Below are positions 24,570 through 36,400 of a stretch of 64,000 nt of DNA, in pieces; position 1 is the first letter of the stretch; every line of letters starts with the position of its first letter. A model generated the notes under the pieces. The model did not search any database and was not told the origin of the DNA. It saw only the letters and a list, made by a program, of their open reading frames with translations. Source of the DNA: Lateolabrax maculatus (lineage: Eukaryota; Chordata; Actinopteri; Acropomatiformes; Lateolabracidae); assembly GCA_031216445.1 (NCBI GenBank), contig CM062211.1, positions 3,422,001-3,486,000 of the forward strand, written 5' to 3'. A program made the position numbers and the translations under genes.

Positions 24570-25067
24570 CTCTCCGGGGCCAACTGTGAACTTCACACCC
24601 TCTCCGGGGAGGAGGGGGCAAGGTTTAAATCCCAAAAATGAATGAAGAGAAAAAAAAAAATAATAATAATAATAATAATAAGGGGAAGAATGAAAAATGC
24701 TCCCAAAAAGTTGATGTTGGGTTCAGATATCCAGGCTTGGCAGAGGGTTTTGCTGATGAAACCCTGGGAGGGAGCAGAAGAACATGATCAGTTAACCTGC
24801 TGCTCAGCAAAGTGCGTCTCCTGAATTCACTCCCGCTGCTTTCACTTTTCAAACACACTTATCTGCTCTAAAAACACCCCCCATCAAAAAAAAAAAAAAC
24901 TCTGCTTCACAACACCCATTACACTTCACCAGCAGAGGAACACTTCACATTCTCCTGAAAAATGTCCATGGATGGCAACCTCAATCCACTGTGCAAATGC
25001 TGCTGCAAACTGTCCCGTTTTATGAACAAAAGCCGCTCATAACACACGGGAGCAAGAGCAGTCTTAC
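24570..25067 (-). other. adm2: Probable adm2 5' intron and 5' UTR part
   Basis: Sequence between the non-coding exon donor at 25067 and the start codon exon. It holds a T-rich tract (minus strand) and no coding sequence. The exact acceptor is unresolved. Confidence 0.55.
24649..24681 (+). repeat. A-run and (AAT)n microsatellite
   Basis: Poly-A followed by AAT units. On the minus strand it is a T-rich tract about 80 bp upstream of the adm2 start exon and could serve as polypyrimidine tract for its acceptor. Confidence 0.9.
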
Positions 25068-25190
25068 CTTCTTGGTGTTTCCAGCTCAGGATCTGGGGTT
25101 CAGCTGCCGGTGCCTGGGGGGTTTCTTCTTCCCTCCCTCCCTCATGAATCCAAACGTGTTGGTCAAGATCAAGTCCTCCTGTGTGAAGCT
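25068..25190 (-). other. adm2: Probable non-coding exon 1 of adm2
   Basis: On the minus strand, the sequence about 25-30 bases below a TATA box runs through CAGCTTCACACAGGAGGACTTG... to ACCAAGAAG|GTAAGACT, a strong splice donor at 25068/25067. Calcitonin/adrenomedullin-family genes usually have a non-coding or mostly non-coding first exon. The 5' end is estimated from the TATA distance. Confidence 0.6.
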
Positions 25191-25212
25191 GAGCTCCTGC
25201 TGACATGCTGCC

Positions 25213-25220
25213 TTTAAATA
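25213..25220 (-). promoter_or_regulatory. adm2: adm2 TATA box
   Basis: TATTTAAA on the minus strand in the context GGTATTTAAAGGCAGC, upstream of a good splice donor leading to the adm2 start exon. TATA-driven promoters fit an inducible peptide-hormone gene. Confidence 0.65.
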
Positions 25221-28200
25221 CCGGGTGGGAGGAGTTCACTGACTCAAGTGCCGGTGGGCAATTTCGGAGGCAAAGGTGCTCCAACAATCATGATGTCCCG
25301 TGCACGGGAAAGTCCTGCACTGACGTGACTGGAAACACTGCGGCGCAATTGTGTTTACGGTAATTAAATTGCTACTCCCGTGGTATTTCCTTTAGGGTGT
25401 TCTATATAATCATTTAGATATGACATAGTGTATCTTAATAAACTATATCACACACAAAAAAAAAGCTACAGGTTCCATGATGTTGCTGAAGCTGCTTTTA
25501 TGGTACATAAAGTATGAGCACAGAGTCACTTTAAAGTCTCAGGAGTATTATAGGAGTATTTCAGTGACAGTAGGTGCAAATAAAGTAATTCACTATGAAG
25601 CAGCACAGCATGCAGGTCCCGTTAGGAATATTATAATATACTGTAGTGATATTATATGAGCTCTAAAAGACCATGACAAGTCACAGCTGAGCACCTGCAC
25701 AAAGTGCTCGACCCCTATCATGACCGGCCATGTGCATACCCAGGAAAACAGCCCGGCTTTTTCAGAATTTCTCCAGCAGTTTGTCTGCCTGACCAAACCC
25801 TCCTCCCGCCTCTTATCGCGCCCGTCAGCCTGGTGTGAGGGACCGACGGACGGAGATAACTTTTTGGTAAAAAGTCGCTCATACAGTCAGGGAGCATCAC
25901 CGACACGTTCCCACCGCTGTCGGTTGGGTTTTCTCAGGTCTAAACACGTCTCTTACAACTCGTGCTTAATGACTCAGGCCATGGTGAGGATTTTTGTGCC
26001 GAGTCCAGGTTCCCTCCTCCCTCTCTCTGTCTCTGTCTCACCTGGCTGATGCAGCGGCTCCGCGGCGGGACAGACGCCTGATCCTGCCTCACACGCGGTT
26101 GCGCAACGTTCACTTTCCACGAACGCGTGCGGAGTGGACGCCTCCGCGAGGACTGGCAGAGTGAAACGCTTGTCATGTGTCTTTTTGCTCCTGTAAAATG
26201 AATCTCAGCCAAATCAATCGCTAAATAAACATCAGCAGGCCTGCCACTGAAAAGTGCACACGTAGTAAATGTAAAGCCATGGTTTTCCTTCTTTAATATT
26301 AGTTTCTGTTATATTGGCATATGCTGATTCCAATATTTCACACTCGTCTTGGCCAACACTTTGTTTGTGGACATAATGCCATGTGTGGCTACTCGGATTA
26401 GGAAATAAAGCCACAATTTTGGTGTCGCCTGTGTATTTCTTTGGTCTTTTTCCTCCTCTTTGTTTGCACAAGGCAAATCTTAATTGCATCATGTACTATT
26501 GATGTGTTTCCAGGAGCTGCAGGAGGAAATATAGTAAATGGTTTCAGTGATATTGGCTTTCCCCAGCCCTCCTGAAACTTTGCGCAACGCAGCCCACTTT
26601 CTACACTCACTGGTTGAGTTTAAGTCAACTGATCGCTCGACCGTGCGCTGGTTTTACTTTTGTTCTGAGCGGCAATTAGCGGTTTTATTTTAAAAAAAAG
26701 AGATTGCGCGGTGTCCTCGGCCTCGGCTGTGTTGATGTGAATCCTGGACCGGGGCACGGCCTGCTGTAAAGGTTGCGTAAACAGCGCGCATCAGCAGCGC
26801 GGCCTCAGTAGGAGCGATGAAGACTCTCACACGCCGCCGCAAGTCTCTGCTGCAGCAGCTGACGAGCTGTCTGAAGTTCAGCGAGTAGGGTGCACGTGTG
26901 ATTGAGTCCAAACAACTGCAGCGTGCGCGCTCATGGCGATGAAGGAACATGTCACCCAGTGCAACACTGATGTGTCTTTAATGGTTTTGCACAGCTCTGA
27001 GGCCTAGAGGAGGAAGATGTATCAGGCTCTGATGCAGTGCTTGTCTGAGGACTAATTCAGTGTTGGTTTGGGTCTTTTCTGGGACGATAAGTGAAATATA
27101 TAATGTCAGCAGACATATCCTTTAATATAATCACCTTGTTTATATTGTGGAAGAAGTGGCATAATAGCTTTAACAGTTTTCTCACTAAAATCGAGTTCAT
27201 ATCCACCCATGTAGATATTCTTGGTTTTTATTCATCCAGATTTTGCGATATCAGTTTCTGAGATTTATGTACAATTGAGGTGAATGGAAATCTCTAAGAC
27301 AGATGAAACCAAAGCCCTGTGCGGGGCTGGATACCACTAGTTCTTCTTTTTTTTTTTCTTTAACAATCTGTGTGAACCAACCCTTTATTTTTTGTCATAA
27401 ACAGCTTCAGCGCGTGCAGACACCTGTGCTGTAATGTATTTGGGTGGGTTCATGTGAAAAGGTCCTGGCTCTCAAGTGCCTCTCAATCCAGTTTATGATC
27501 CAATACAAATGAATCACCCCAGCAGAGGCAATGTGACGTGGCTGAGCCGAAGGACTTCATATACAAACACACAAGGGCATGTTTTTCTGGCTGAAAACTG
27601 AATGTTCTCTCAGGTCTCGTGATCAGTGATACCAGAGTGTCACATCCCGTGCATCCTAACAGATCTTCCCCTCCTGCGCTGTTTCACACTCCCTGCTGGT
27701 TATCGATTACATGAATATCTCTAACACTTTGGCTTGTTCGTGTCCTTGTTATTATTTGTCTATTTCAACGTGATTCCGGACCACACCTCAGGAGCACACC
27801 CTCCTCTCCCTCCTTGCACAAATAAGTGACACAGTCAGAGATAACGGACATAAACTGTGCCTTTTCTAAAGTGACTGTAACATCTGTGTTAACGCATGTG
27901 CTGTGCTTTTTTTGTTGGGGTGTTTTGGACTGAATTTAAACTAACCTTTTCTCACTGAGTCAGGTTAATTCCACCAGGAGCCACTGTGTGGTAGTCTAAT
28001 GATTGCTGCCCCCTAGTGAACCTCATGATACATCCACAGAGTGCACTGTACAACAGCTCCTGATGAGAGCAAATCTGTCTTGACGCTTCCCATGAGGACC
28101 AGCCTGAGTCAACCTCCCAAATACAAAACAAATATCATTTATCAGTATATTTGGACAGTAAAAACCGAAATTTTGTCAGGGCGTTGGCTTGAATTTTAAA

Positions 28201-28743
28201 ATAATTGTCATTTCCCTATTAAAGAATGCATTTTTCCCACTGTTGTGCTGTTAGCATCCTCTTGGCTGCTTCAGTAAACTTTATTTACATTTGCTTGTTT
28301 GAGACAGTGTGTTGTCTCTGTCCCAGCCCTCTCAGTCAAGTTTGTTTGGCATGGCCGCTCACCAGGGCAGTGGTGTGTGGGGAGGAGACCTCGGAGGCGG
28401 GAACGGGACGGCACTCTGCCAGCTCTACGGACAAATGAGGGATTGGATTTCAGTGTGGGAAAGAGGATGGCGAAGGACAGGAGTGGCTGATAGCGGCGGA
28501 GCTCGCAGAAATCACAGTGCCTGATGGAGGAAACCGAGCTTCCGTGTTAGAACAGCGACTGTGAGCCAGACCTCATCACCCGGCATCAGTGCTGGGTCTC
28601 GCTCATGATCTTTGTGGCGGAATGGGAGATTATCCCAGCAGTCAGGGTCCAACATCTGGTATTATAGCAGCACATTAATGCCCATAGTTCTGGACTAAAA
28701 TGCTCATATACAATATAAAATCACATGTAGGTGTCATTTTTAG

Positions 28744-28768
28744 GTGTCCACATACTTTCGGCCATGTA
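28744..28768. repeat. DNA-transposon end-like motif
   Basis: GTGTCCACATACTTTCGGCCATGTA closely resembles the end motif TGTCCACATACTTTTGGCCATATAGTGTA of abundant fish non-autonomous DNA elements. Only this one end is visible. Confidence 0.4.
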
Positions 28769-29761
28769 TCAGGGTTCACTGCCCTGCTTATGGACACTCG
28801 ACCTAGAGTAAATACTACATTATAACACCCCCTGACTGCAAGACACAACTGATTACCTTATCAAGTATAAATAAGAGCTGTGTGTTATATACGTGCGTGT
28901 CAATCTCGCTCGTGCACACATGCAGTTATACCAGAATAACTTTCAGGTTGCACGCACCCACTACCATGTTTCCTGTCTCTCTGCACTCTGCACTGTGCCT
29001 CATGGCCCACACATAGATTCATACGGATATGAATGGCTTCCTTAATATTGTGGTTAAAACACCACCACTGCCTGATGCCTCTCAGTGTTAAATTAGACCC
29101 CAGCTCGACTGTTATTCAGCTTCAATTTCATATTTGGTGACTGTGACTTAAGGGTCCTGAAAGACCACATTATTTTGTCAATCAGCGTCCCATTGTGAGC
29201 AATGGGATCTTACGTGATCATGCAACGTTCTGCCACCACACGTCACGCTGTAGGATCTGAGGTTTTCACCCACACGAAGGACGAGCTTATCTCAGCCCCT
29301 GCTGCTTCCATTTTGAGCATTCTTTTTTTAAATGTCTCTCGCAAGTCCCCCAACTTCTAATGAAAGGGAAATACTAAATTGCCAGTATACCTCTTTAAAT
29401 GTTGTTTACCTGGGTCAGTGATATGTAATGCTTTTTCCAGTTAAACTTGCAATACAATACAACTCGTATTATTTTGTGGCACAGGAGACATAGAAAATAA
29501 GTGACACTGTCATATTTTCCTATCTGTGGTCCTCTTCCTGTGGTGTTATGGGTAAAAACACATGAGTTACACATCAGGATTTACAACAGTTTACTGTACA
29601 CAGTCTTTTGCCACACTGCCTTTGCGAATGCTGAAATAAAGGAGCTCCAATTACGGCAGTGAGTTGCATGAGACAGGGAAGCCTGTGTGTTTGCACATGG
29701 TTTATCATTCACTCCAAACTACAGTCCAGCCACCTGCACGTGTCAAGTGTGACTCTGTGAG

Positions 29762-29800
29762 CATCTGCTAGTCTCACCTCTGATGTGAGACTAGCAGATG
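29762..29800. repeat. Perfect inverted repeat, 16-bp arms, 7-nt loop
   Basis: Left arm CATCTGCTAGTCTCAC (29762-29777), loop CTCTGAT, right arm GTGAGACTAGCAGATG (29785-29800). The arms are exact reverse complements. No poly-T or gene context explains it. Confidence 0.97.
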
Positions 29801-30654
29801 AGACTAATGGGTGCAATGAAATGCTTTCATATGCTACGCTTCACCTGAGCTGAAGGGAAGTTGACTGCTGGAATTGCCCCACGAAGAGCAGTGATGCGCG
29901 AGAGGCCTTCAAGCCACTTCCTGTCTGTTGGTTAGTCTACAGGAAGTCACATGGTGGTTGCATCCTGCAGAGAATGGCTTTGTGTTCTGATTGGGCTGCA
30001 TGTGTGAATAGGGCAGTGAATTATAATCAGTGCGGGTACCTCAACCGCTTGCTTCTTCTTCTTTATTCCTAGAAATAAAAGGTGGCTAACAATAAAACAA
30101 CATGAGATGATGACAGAATACTTAAACAGCAAAGTTGCAACACAGATTCGTATTACCTATAAAATTGAGCGTAGCTCTGTACTTGCATGGCTATGTTACA
30201 CTTCTTCCTGCCTTCAGTGCGTGTTGGAAAATCACAATTAAAACATGAGTGCAAATGAATGATCCAAGAACATCATAATAGTGTGTGAAGAGCCTGGATT
30301 AGTGTGAGCTCAGAGTTTCTGTTTGTGTATTTAAACACTTTATGACACTTTGGGGTCTGTCAGAGGTAAAAAAGAAACAAAGAAAGAAACTTGAAGGCCA
30401 TGGGCCAACAAGCAGGTGATTAGTTTTAGCTTAAGATCTGGGATATTTTTTCAAAATTGTTTAACACATTTCTGCAATTTTCTTTGAATGTAACAAATCA
30501 AGAACTGCAACAACTAGTAAATGAATTAATGAGACATTGACAGAAAATTAATAAGATAGAATTTTGATAACTGATTCATCATTTCAGTGATTTTTATAGC
30601 AAAAATATATTTGCACTGGTGGATAAAACAGGGAATTTAATTATGCCACCTTGG

Positions 30655-30840
30655 AAAAGGCGTTTATCCGCTTTCTTGCCGAGAGTTGGATGAGAAGATC
30701 GCTCCCACTCTCGTGTTTGTGTGTTAAATACGAAGCTACAGCAGCAGCCAGTGAACTTAGCTTAGCACAAAGACCGGAGGCAGAAGAGAACAGCTGGCCT
30801 GCTGCTATCCAGACGTAATAAAAACGGCTTTTAGATACTC
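30655..30840 (+). repeat. Dispersed percomorph repeat (GATGAGAAGAT...AGCTTAGCACAAAGAC family)
   Basis: TTGGATGAGAAGATCGCTCCCACTCTCGTGTTTGTGTGTTAAATACGAAGCTACAGCAGCAGCC, then AGTGAACTTAGCTTAGCACAAAGACCGGAGG. I recognise this as a high-copy percomorph repeat; its usual text is GATGAGAAGATTGATACCACTCTC and AGCTTAGCATAAAGACTGGAAACAGGGGGAAACAGC. Part of the same family recurs at 52.47 kb. Confidence 0.75.
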
Positions 30841-31205
30841 AAATACAAGTCAAAGTCTGGCATTGAAAGTTTTACTTGAGTTCAGAACTTAAGTAACTGT
30901 ACTTGGTTACTTTTCACTACTGTTTCTCTTTCTGCAAAACATGCTCTCATTCAGTGCTTCTTCTGTATACTGCTCTAGTATCTTTGACTAAATATAACTT
31001 TCCACAGAAACTCAAAATATCTCTGTGCGTCACCTCTTAACTTAAATGCACAAGTTAGGCTAAGCCAAAGGCGACATTAGTGATGACCAAGCACGTGGAC
31101 TTTGCAGAGTTCAAGTTTGTCTAGCAAAGACAACTCCATTACTGTGTGTATCCGTGTCCTGAGGGGAGAGTCTGGGAGAGACTGAGCTGCTCTTGTGTTT
31201 GTCGA

Positions 31206-31229
31206 CCCCCCCCCCCCCCCCCCCCCCCC
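31206..31229 (+). repeat. Poly-C run (24 C)
   Basis: An uninterrupted C run between GTCGA and GCTGCC. The minus strand is a G24 tract able to form quadruplex structures. Confidence 0.95.
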
Positions 31230-33109
31230 GCTGCCTGTCTCTCTGGCAACCTGTCAAGTGTGGTTTAAGGTTAAGATACAGTGAACGTCAGCTGCAAGAA
31301 TCTAAACCACAGAAGTGACCTCAGCGTGACATCCTGAAAATACTACTCGCAAACCCACTCGAGATGCACCGTTATCTCCTGTTAACATGGCTTTGGTTGT
31401 CAGAAGCCCCCAGTCTCAGATAACTACGGGAGAAAAGAGGGAGACGTGGTTGTTACTGAGTGTTGGGAAAACAAAGCTCTTCAAGAAAAAAATGTGACAT
31501 CTCATGCTCGGGATTGTTTTCAGCCAGAGAGTGATAAGTACTTTAGGTCAGAGGTCACGGCGCAGGAAGTTTTGGAATTCTCTCGAGGCTGTAACAGTGC
31601 TGACGGCCAAGGACAGGCCACACGGATGTGGGCCATCAGGCCTTCCTCACATCCCACTGACATGTTATCTGCCCATCCAAAGTGACACCACAGCATCATG
31701 CCAAGGTTCTCTCTTGCCTTGCTTAGCATAATTCAAGGGTTTCATGGCCAAAAGTTCAACATTTTTGGATAATCTGCAAGGTTTTCCTCACTGAGGGCAC
31801 TCTGCTTGCTACTAAATGCTGCAGCCAGAGTGAGGATTGTCAGTGGGGAAAATGTATGAAAGTAAAGAGATGAATATTAGAGTTTGGGAGATGTTTGGCA
31901 AAACGCAGAAAAATGCTGCCCAAGCAGTTTGGTGAAAATCTATCTTGCTGACATTTTATGTTTCTTGAGGCTGTAAAAGGATGTTCCATTAACTGAAGTG
32001 GTTTGGCACCGTGGCCACTGTGTTTGTTTGGAAGTCTATAAAACCTAGGACCGAGTACTCCAATTAATGGATCAATTTTAGTTTTGGCCTGAACTATGCC
32101 TTTAAATGACTACATGTTTCCAACACATCACCCAGGCCAGTAATTCCCAAGCAAAACTTAAGCGGCACTACATGATCCACATTAGGGCCGGATCTTCCAT
32201 CAAAGCCCTGGATACAACACAAACAGAACATGTCACAGTTGAACTTTCACAGACTTAAACACAACCACATCTCTGCCTGGCCATGTCCAAAAGACGTGCA
32301 CAAATAATAAATGCACTCGAACAAATCAACGTATGACGGGGCTACCTCCTCTCGGATGTCATCCTTGTGTGGTAAAATTATATGAAAGTTGGGGGACAAA
32401 CAACAAATTGAACAAAATTATGAATACAGCCCGTAAAGTCTGCATGCTAAAACACACCCCTACAATAACAGGACTTACTTTTACTAAGTCAACAACATAC
32501 ATATCAATTACTATATCGAGGCCAAACAATCTTACGTGACACCTATTCAACAACCAAGACAATCTGTGGGTGCAGGACTCCCTTCTCTAAATCACAGTGG
32601 GCAAACAGATCACTCATCCCATCCAGTCTGAGGTCAGACCTGCAACTGCCCCTGTGGTGGACATTCCTGCCCCTCCCTGCATGAAGGCAACCACTGAGAG
32701 AAAAGGTTCAGACTGGACCTCAGCAAAGTGCCAAATGTAGTAGGTTTTTTTTTTTGGTCGAGCAACGGCAAATTGTCCAACCCACGCTCCAAATTCAAGG
32801 GCCGAACAGACTTCTTGAGTTAACAGAATCCTGACATTACTTCTGCATCTTTATCTTGTTGGATGAGTGGTGAAACGTGTACTTACAATGCACCAGATTT
32901 ATCTCAGGGGACTATCAAATGCCTGACTTTGAAAAGCAATTTTCTTTATAGGATAAGGAGTTTTATTTTATTTATTGTCATCAGCAGTGTCCTCTCTAAT
33001 GAGAGACATGTTGCATTCAGGGCCCCCCAGAAATAATATTGCTCATGGATGCCCGTTTTGCAATAAACCACCCCCACCTCAGTTTAATGCTCCCTGAACC
33101 GCCACCACT

Positions 33110-33428
33110 CCCCCCCCCCCCCCCTCCAGCGACGGTGCCGCTGCGTTTATGATTCAGTTTTGGTCGGACCTGTGGCCCCTGAGCTGGTTTGGCTCCTCAC
33201 ATGGGACATTCCTGCCGAGCAGCCCCTCCCTGGAAGTCCCTCAGTGCGCAGACTCGCGGCTCTTCGCTGTCAGGGCAAGGCGGACTGACAGTATGGCGGC
33301 GGGGTGCAGCTGGAAGGATGCTACTGTCGCCCGTGATGTGTCTATCGCCGGCAGCACGTAAATGGACTATTGACGACCAAGAGAGAAGAGGATTTAGCGA
33401 GAAAGGCCTGTCGCCGTGAGCTCCGAAG
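33110..33428 (+). promoter_or_regulatory. sbf1: sbf1 promoter and 5' leader, GC-rich
   Basis: The 300 bases before the sbf1 start are GC-rich with many CpGs, and the high GC/CpG content continues to about 34.0 kb. I see no TATA box, which fits a broadly expressed CpG-island gene. A C15 run sits at 33110-33124. The leader contains upstream ATGs at 33201, 33293 and 33363, all ending before the main start. The transcription start site cannot be placed by eye. Confidence 0.6.
33201..33419 (+). other. Upstream open reading frames in the sbf1 leader
   Basis: Three short frames start upstream of sbf1. One of 72 codons runs 33201-33419 and ends ten bases before the sbf1 ATG. One of 22 codons runs 33293-33361 (MAAGCSWKDATVARDVSIAG...). 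One of three codons starts at 33363. They matter only if transcription begins upstream of 33201 or 33293, which is unknown. Confidence 0.45.
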
Positions 33429-33483
33429 ATGGCCAGGCTCGCCGACTACTTTTTAGTGGTCGGTTACGACCTCGACAAGCGAG
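33429..33483 (+). CDS. sbf1: sbf1 exon 1
   Basis: Encodes MARLADYFLVVGYDLDKR and the first base of the next codon; donor G|GTGGGT (phase 1). A second GT at 33488 would put exon 2 out of frame, so the 33484 donor is preferred. Confidence 0.93.
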
Positions 33484-36400
33484 GTGGGTACTTGAGTTAG
33501 CCTGCCCTGCTAGCTTTGACGGCGTATTACGAGCCGCGGGAGGCGGGGACGGGCCGGGCCTCCTCTCTGACCTGACCGACGCTCTGCGCCGGCAGCCGGC
33601 ACCGAGCCGTCAACTTTAGGCCGGGGACGCGCGGGCCTCGCGGGATTAGCGTACTTAAACGCCCGCCTGTCAGCCGGTGTCCCGCGTGTCGGACGTGGGG
33701 CGGCGGGGTGGGGGGGGGGGGGGGCAGGCTGAGGGCTGAGGGCACGGGTCCGGTGCAGGGCTCGGCTTGCTTCAGCCCAGAGGACCGTCTCACTCCGCTG
33801 ACAGCAAAACTTGGGCCAACTTTATTCGCTGAGAGCTAACGTTAGCCGGGCTGGCCGCCCGCCGGGCAGCGACCTCGCACGGGTTTGTTCTCCCGGTTCA
33901 CGGTCTCCGCTGCATCTCCCCCGGCCGACCCTCGTTAGCAAAGGTTACAAGTGCAACTGTCGTCCGTCGTTTTCAAAGAGGCAGTTTTTTTTTTTCGGCG
34001 CAGTGTTTCTGCCTGACAGCGAGTTGTCAGTGTTGTGGCTGCTGGGTCCTGGGCACTTACTTGGGACAGTCACGCCGAGCAAAACCTGCTGGTTTTCCGC
34101 TTGGACTTGATTTTAAGGGTGATGTTTCGACTGGGAATCGATGCTTCTCCATCGGCGGAGTTGCTGATTGTTTTCTTTGTCTGTGTTTTGCGTGGATTAA
34201 CCCAGATGGCTTTGCCCCTCCCTGAGCCCCCTCGGACCGGAGCTCTGTTCCCCTTGTGTTGCTGGGACGGGGTTTGGACCGTTATCTGAGCCCCCCTCCC
34301 TTCAGCCTGAGCCTTGGCCTAGATCTGTGCAGTATAATGGCTCGTTTAATCATGAAATATTCAACCCGCCTATCCGATGGAAGCATGCAGCTTGTAACGT
34401 GGTGGAGTCTTTTATTTAGAGTGGATTTTTGCCTATGATTTATTCAGAAGAAGCAAATTGTAACATCACAAGTCCTCTGTGACTAAAAGCAGGCACTGGC
34501 TTTTATCTTGATGAAGCTGGAGTAACCTGCATCACTTCTCCGATTGCATGAACGCACTTATTGCATCTTGTAATTCTTTTTCAGAGGGGGGTGAATACAG
34601 GATGTTATAACGTGGACACTGCAAACGCTGCAGAAACTCTCCTTCCTGCCTGAATGCAATGCAGAGCAGAGCAAGCCTGTAAAAAGCATCTGGGAGCCAG
34701 ACATTAAAGCCACAATGGCTCTAATGGATCAAGGCTCCCATGCCTTGTAAAACCAAACACTTAAGGGTGATGATGATTGTTGGCTGCTCCACTGCTGCTG
34801 CCTCACTGTTTACAGCAACTTTAGCATGGAGTAAAGTTTCAAGGTGGAGGCAATTGTTGTGTTAAAGATCTCCAGTAGCTGCTCTGAGGTTATTCCCATC
34901 ATTGTCATCATCGCCATCATCATGTGATGCACTGAAAGCCATCATTAACTTCCTAAGTACAACATTTACAGTTAGATCAATATGCATCTGCACAGGCTGT
35001 GCTTTTGATACATCCTCAAACATCATTGCCAAGCTTCAAAAAGAGACGGAGGGCCATTTTTAATACTGCATATGTGGATGTTCCTCTTGAAAGCTCGCTC
35101 ACCAATCAATAATCAATGTGTACTACAGTGTCAGTAGTAGATGTCGCGGGGTAACTGACGTGATGATATACAGTCTTATAGGTTGGATTTAGAGTATATT
35201 ACATTTTTTCAGCTGTGGAGCTGATCTCACTAAATGACGACTAAACTAAAAGAAAACACTTGGCTACAAATCAAGAGTGAACGGTTCCCGGCCCTAAGAA
35301 TACCAGGAATTCTGAAGAACAGTAGAGTTTCCTCTTGTGTCTAAATATTTCATGCATCCTGTTACGTGTTTCTGTGTGTGTGTCTGTGTCTGTGTGTGTG
35401 TGTGTGTGTGTGTCTGCGAGTGGTTGCTGGTTGTCACTCAGTCAGTGGAATGTTTCACAAGCGTGGGCACTGACAGGTTTTCAGGGCTGACATCATCGCA
35501 GCTCATCTGCCTCTCAGAGCGCCGTCACCAACAGAAACCTCGTGGGTGTTTACAAACAGAACATCCTGCTAGCAGAACCGTTTTTTACCAGCTTTTCTAT
35601 GATTTCAGATGGAGCTCTTGTTCCTTGCTCAGTTTTAATTACCCAGCAACAGTTTGGCTTGTCTGACATTAACCCTGGGGCAGAGCCTTGAATCTCCTAT
35701 TCATTCTCTCAGTTTGTCCCGTAGGTGTCAGGTTGCTCACATTGTGCACAACCTAGATGCTAAGTTATACTATCAGTGGATCTTACTTCGAGCCAAGATG
35801 GCTGCTCGTGGGTTGGGAAGAGTCCATAGTTGCCGGGGTGTGGTCCTCCGAGCAAGGGTCTCTTGAGAAACTCCACAGCATGTCACTGTGTTTTGACAGC
35901 GGTTCCTCCACTGCATCGTGGACCCAGCGGCTAAATGGATACACAGTCAGAGGCCCAAACAGGAAGCTCGGGAAAGGACCCGAGGGAGACTTATGTTTAG
36001 AGCGAGAATCCAGATTGTCTCCCTGTGCGTGTCTGAAAAGCAAGAAAGGGACGTGTGTTTGTGTGTGCGACTGTGCGAGGCGTTCTCATTCAAGACAGTG
36101 AAGAGACACACATGCATTCTCCCACAAACACACACACACACACACACACACAGATGCTAGCATACAGGCTCTATTGTAGCTCCGTCTGTGTGCCTCCGGC
36201 GGTGCAGTTTTAGGGTGTTGGTCATTGCTACAGCGGCGGGCCTAAACAGAATGCAGGATAGTTGTTTTCTGGCTGGAGCGACAACTCTGGCACACACACA
36301 TCCTCCACCGAAGCCCAGCCTCTTCCACACACACAATCACACAAATACACACACCCCTACAGTTTGCAGTCAAGCTAGGACCATTCACAACATTAGAGGC

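Larger units (their letters stand above)
25225..33100. other. Divergent intergenic region between adm2 and sbf1
   Basis: About 8 kb without a supported gene. GC-rich patches lie at about 25.8-26.15 kb and 26.58-26.96 kb. The region also holds a perfect hairpin at 29.76 kb, a percomorph repeat at 30.66-30.84 kb, a Tc1-like end motif at 28.74 kb and a 24-C run at 31.2 kb. Open frames such as 26690-26950 minus, 28226-28524 plus and 31446-31731 plus show no family resemblance. It probably contains regulatory DNA for both genes. Confidence 0.65.

Noticed and set aside
24919..25287. 122-codon minus-strand frame upstream of adm2
   Set aside because: It overlaps the TATA box, the putative non-coding exon and its splice donor; no secretory or other motif.
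33811..34289. Open frames of 84-99 codons just after sbf1 exon 1
   Set aside because: They are explained by low stop-codon density in the GC-rich region; no splice link to exon 2 in frame.
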